Assembly (NCBI GenBank): GCA_017616735.1
Contig: JAFZXP010000018.1
Span: 1 to 51,515 of the forward strand
Reading direction: 5' to 3'
From: Bacteroidales bacterium
GTDB lineage: Bacteria > Bacteroidota > Bacteroidia > Bacteroidales > F082
DNA length: 51,515 bases
Shown here: piece after piece, positions 49,933 through 51,515 of the stretch
Layout: every line of letters starts with the position of its first letter
How positions within the stretch are numbered: position 1 is the first letter of the stretch
Notes under the pieces: model-generated
Databases searched by the model: none
The model's input: only the letters and a program-made list of their open reading frames with translations
Told to the model about the DNA's origin: nothing
Translations under genes and position numbers: made by a program

Positions 49933-50475
49933 TTATTGAACGATAGCTACGATGCCAGTGGCAAGTATTACCAAAGCTGCAACTATATTTAACAAGCTGT
50001 TAATCAATAACTTGGTTTGTGAAAACTTGGTTCCGATTCCGATCAAACCCCAGATGAGGGAGAGTCCGATAATATATAAAGGTGTGACGCTGCCGAATAA
50101 TGGCAAAAAGGCGGCATCAGCGATAAGACCGGCAATCAATGCATTGATACCCAATGCTATAGCAAGGATTATAAGTTGTTTTGGTTTGTTAATTATAAAA
50201 AGGTTCTTTCCGCTTTTGATTTTCAAAGTGTCGAGTATCATTCTGAATGTTATCATAAAACATAGTAGAATTACTACGACTTTGGCGAAGCCTTCAAACT
50301 TATGCATGAAGGTGCCGCCCAACAGCGAGCCCAGCCAGTACATCAGCCCCTGCCCTGCCGCCAATGCGCAGATAAATAAAAAGTTGCGCCACCAGCTGTT
50401 CTTTTTCTCGATGTTGAAGGCGGATGAGGCGACGCAGACGCAGAAGGTTAATGCTATGACAAATACGAAATCCAC
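49933..50475 (-). CDS. MntP-like (DUF204) membrane protein
   Basis: 180 residues with six hydrophobic segments. The order NFLFICALAAGQGLMYWLG, then MITFRMILDTLK, then ALGINALIAGLIADAAFL recalls the manganese exporter MntP, in which short acidic/Asn motifs line the path. It is diverged, and the usual Asp pairs are not all obvious, so the metal is uncertain. Start is GTG (50473-50475). It lies four bases upstream of the regulator start and could be its operon partner. Confidence 0.65.
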   Translation of the reverse strand: MDFVFVIALTFCVCVASSAFNIEKKNSWWRNFLFICALAAGQGLMYWLGSLLGGTFMHKFEGFAKVVVILLCFMITFRMILDTLKIKSGKNLFIINKPKQLIILAIALGINALIAGLIADAAFLPLFGSVTPLYIIGLSLIWGLIGIGTKFSQTKLLINSLLNIVAALVILATGIVAIVQ

Positions 50476-50478
50476 TTT

Positions 50479-50562
50479 TCAGTTAGAAGTTAGAAGTGAG
50501 TAGTTAGAAGTTATAGGTTGACAAATCAACTGCTAACTCCTAACTACTAACTCCTAACTATT
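50479..50562. repeat. Imperfect palindrome built of AACTNNN heptads
   Basis: Left arm (AGTTAGAAGTTAGAAGTGAG...) and right arm (AACTCCTAACTACTAACTCC...) are both 7-base tandem arrays in opposite orientation around GTTGA-caaa-TCAAC. Fills the gap between the MntP-like gene and tnaA, downstream of tnaA, so it may also act as a terminator. Confidence 0.8.
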
Positions 50563-50565
50563 CAT

Positions 50566-51515
50566 TTATTTCAATCTCTTGAACTGGCAAGTGAAGTGGC
50601 GCATCAGTTCAGCTTCCCAGGTGATTTCCAAACCACGCTTGATGGTGTCGCGGCGGTCGTAGACGTTCTTAAGAGCGGCTGCGATAACATCCATGTGGTT
50701 GTTGGTGTAAACACGGCGTGGGATGCAGAGACGCACGAAGTCGTTGCCACCGAAACGGTTCTCACGTGTGACAGGGTCACGGTCGGCGAGCACATAACCG
50801 ATTTCGCAAGCGCGGATACCAGCTTCGAGGTAGAGCTCGCATGTCAGGGTCTGTGCCGGGAACTCTTCCTTAGGGATGTTGGTCAAAACCTTGTCGGCAT
50901 CGACGAAGATGGCGTGGCCACCGGCAGGACGCTGGTAAGGAATGCCGTATTCATCGAGTTTTGAAGCGAGGTAGTGGACCTGTTTGATACGTGTCTCGAC
51001 CATGTCGAATTCGATGTTTTCTTTCAAACCGACTGCGAGAGCGTCCATATCACGGCCGTTCATACCACCGTAGGTGAGGAAGCCTTCGAACGGGATGCAG
51101 AACAACTTGGCGCCTTCGTACCAGTCTTTCTTGTTTGTTGCGATGAAACCGCCCATATTGACGAGAGCGTCTTTCTTTGCTGACATTGTCATTGAGTCGG
51201 CATAGCTGAACATCTCTTTCACGATTTCGCGAAGGGTCTTGTTCTCGTAACCTTTCTCACGTGTCTTGATGAAATATGCGTTCTCGATGAAACGAGCGCT
51301 GTCGATGTTAACCGGCACGCCGTATTTGTGGCAGAGTGCGCATGTCTCGCGGATGTTCTGCATTGAAACAGGCTGACCGCCAACGGTGTTGTTAGTCACC
51401 GTCAATACGAAGAACGGAACGTTGCCTTTGTTTTCCTTCAAGATCTTCTCGAGTTTCTCGAGATCGACATTGCCTTTGAAAGGAGCTTCGAGCTGTGTGT
51501 CGTAAGCCTCACGCA
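50566..51515 (-). CDS. tnaA: Tryptophanase, 5' end outside window
   Basis: Frame stays open to the window edge; about 316 C-terminal residues are present. Splits tryptophan to indole, pyruvate and ammonia with PLP. Seen: TVTNNTVGGQPVSMQN, DSARFIENAYF, the PLP lysine region SMTMSAKKDALVNMGGFIA, AGGHAIFVDA and LCIPRRVYTNNHMD. ACEIGYVLADRDP matches tryptophanase better than tyrosine phenol-lyase, the close paralogue. Indole production is common in gut Bacteroidales. Confidence 0.9.
   Translation of the reverse strand, partial: REAYDTQLEAPFKGNVDLEKLEKILKENKGNVPFFVLTVTNNTVGGQPVSMQNIRETCALCHKYGVPVNIDSARFIENAYFIKTREKGYENKTLREIVKEMFSYADSMTMSAKKDALVNMGGFIATNKKDWYEGAKLFCIPFEGFLTYGGMNGRDMDALAVGLKENIEFDMVETRIKQVHYLASKLDEYGIPYQRPAGGHAIFVDADKVLTNIPKEEFPAQTLTCELYLEAGIRACEIGYVLADRDPVTRENRFGGNDFVRLCIPRRVYTNNHMDVIAAALKNVYDRRDTIKRGLEITWEAELMRHFTCQFKRLK

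Overview
The window is a chromosomal segment from a member of the Bacteroidota, most likely an anaerobic gut-type Bacteroidales. The evidence is the recurrent -7 promoter box TAnnTTTG upstream of many genes, the near absence of Shine-Dalgarno sequences, two proteins ending in type IX secretion (T9SS) sorting domains, many exported beta-barrel proteins and lipoproteins, and a tryptophanase. Most genes are housekeeping genes on alternating strands. Several small accessory islands and an unusual density of short repeats sit between them. No CRISPR array, rRNA or transposase gene was seen.

Layout. 1-998 is prfB with its programmed +1 frameshift site. 1065-1671 is a HicAB toxin-antitoxin pair with an operator inside its promoter. 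2095-7356 is a restriction-modification cassette on the minus strand: a two-part adenine methyltransferase, a small ORF plus XRE regulator with its own promoter and palindrome, and a GIY-YIG-like helicase restriction protein. Upstream of it, at 7433-7641, lies a candidate structured small RNA with promoter and terminator. The block is bracketed by two inverted copies of a structured repeat of about 190 bp (1877-2070 and 7746-7936). 8015-9845 holds two divergent outer-membrane proteins. 9842-13919 is a minus-strand operon (M20 amidohydrolase, MTA/SAH nucleosidase, YgiQ radical SAM protein, RecX). 14017-17845 holds a biotin-type carboxyltransferase and a T9SS-exported Omp28-like protein. 17919-19211 is a probable cysteate synthase.

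19354-24586 looks like an exported operon: two C1 cysteine peptidases, a phosphate-selective-type porin and a lamin-tail lipoprotein. 24641-28830 holds an unknown gene paired with a CYTH protein, a DASS anion symporter and an unknown membrane protein. 28855-31456 holds a YitT protein and an AAA ATPase preceded by tandem hairpin repeats. 31609-32272 is a tRNA operon (Gly, Gly, Leu) whose spacers carry repeated, covarying hairpins. mutS, a TrmH-type methyltransferase, an OmpA-like protein, a deoxynucleoside kinase, folK, sppA, an acyltransferase, an ABC-F ATPase and a T9SS endonuclease I fill 32510-44383. 44570-45206 holds a ParE/RelE-type toxin with a tiny antitoxin and a gene remnant.

45293-49928 is a possible surface system. 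A membrane-spanning TPR/AraC regulator lies directly upstream of a large repeat lipoprotein. Between them are four direct repeats spaced about 21 bp apart, abutting the lipoprotein promoter. The window ends with an MntP-like membrane protein and the 3' part of tnaA.

The main observations that ordinary annotation would miss are: (i) the paired inverted element around the restriction cassette; (ii) a 22-bp palindrome found once in the methyltransferase gene and twice in the amidohydrolase gene; (iii) AACTNNN heptanucleotide tandem repeats at five loci, two of them inside genes; (iv) covarying hairpins in the tRNA operon; and (v) the AraC-type four-repeat operator. All functional calls come from reading the sequence and remembered family features; no database search was run.
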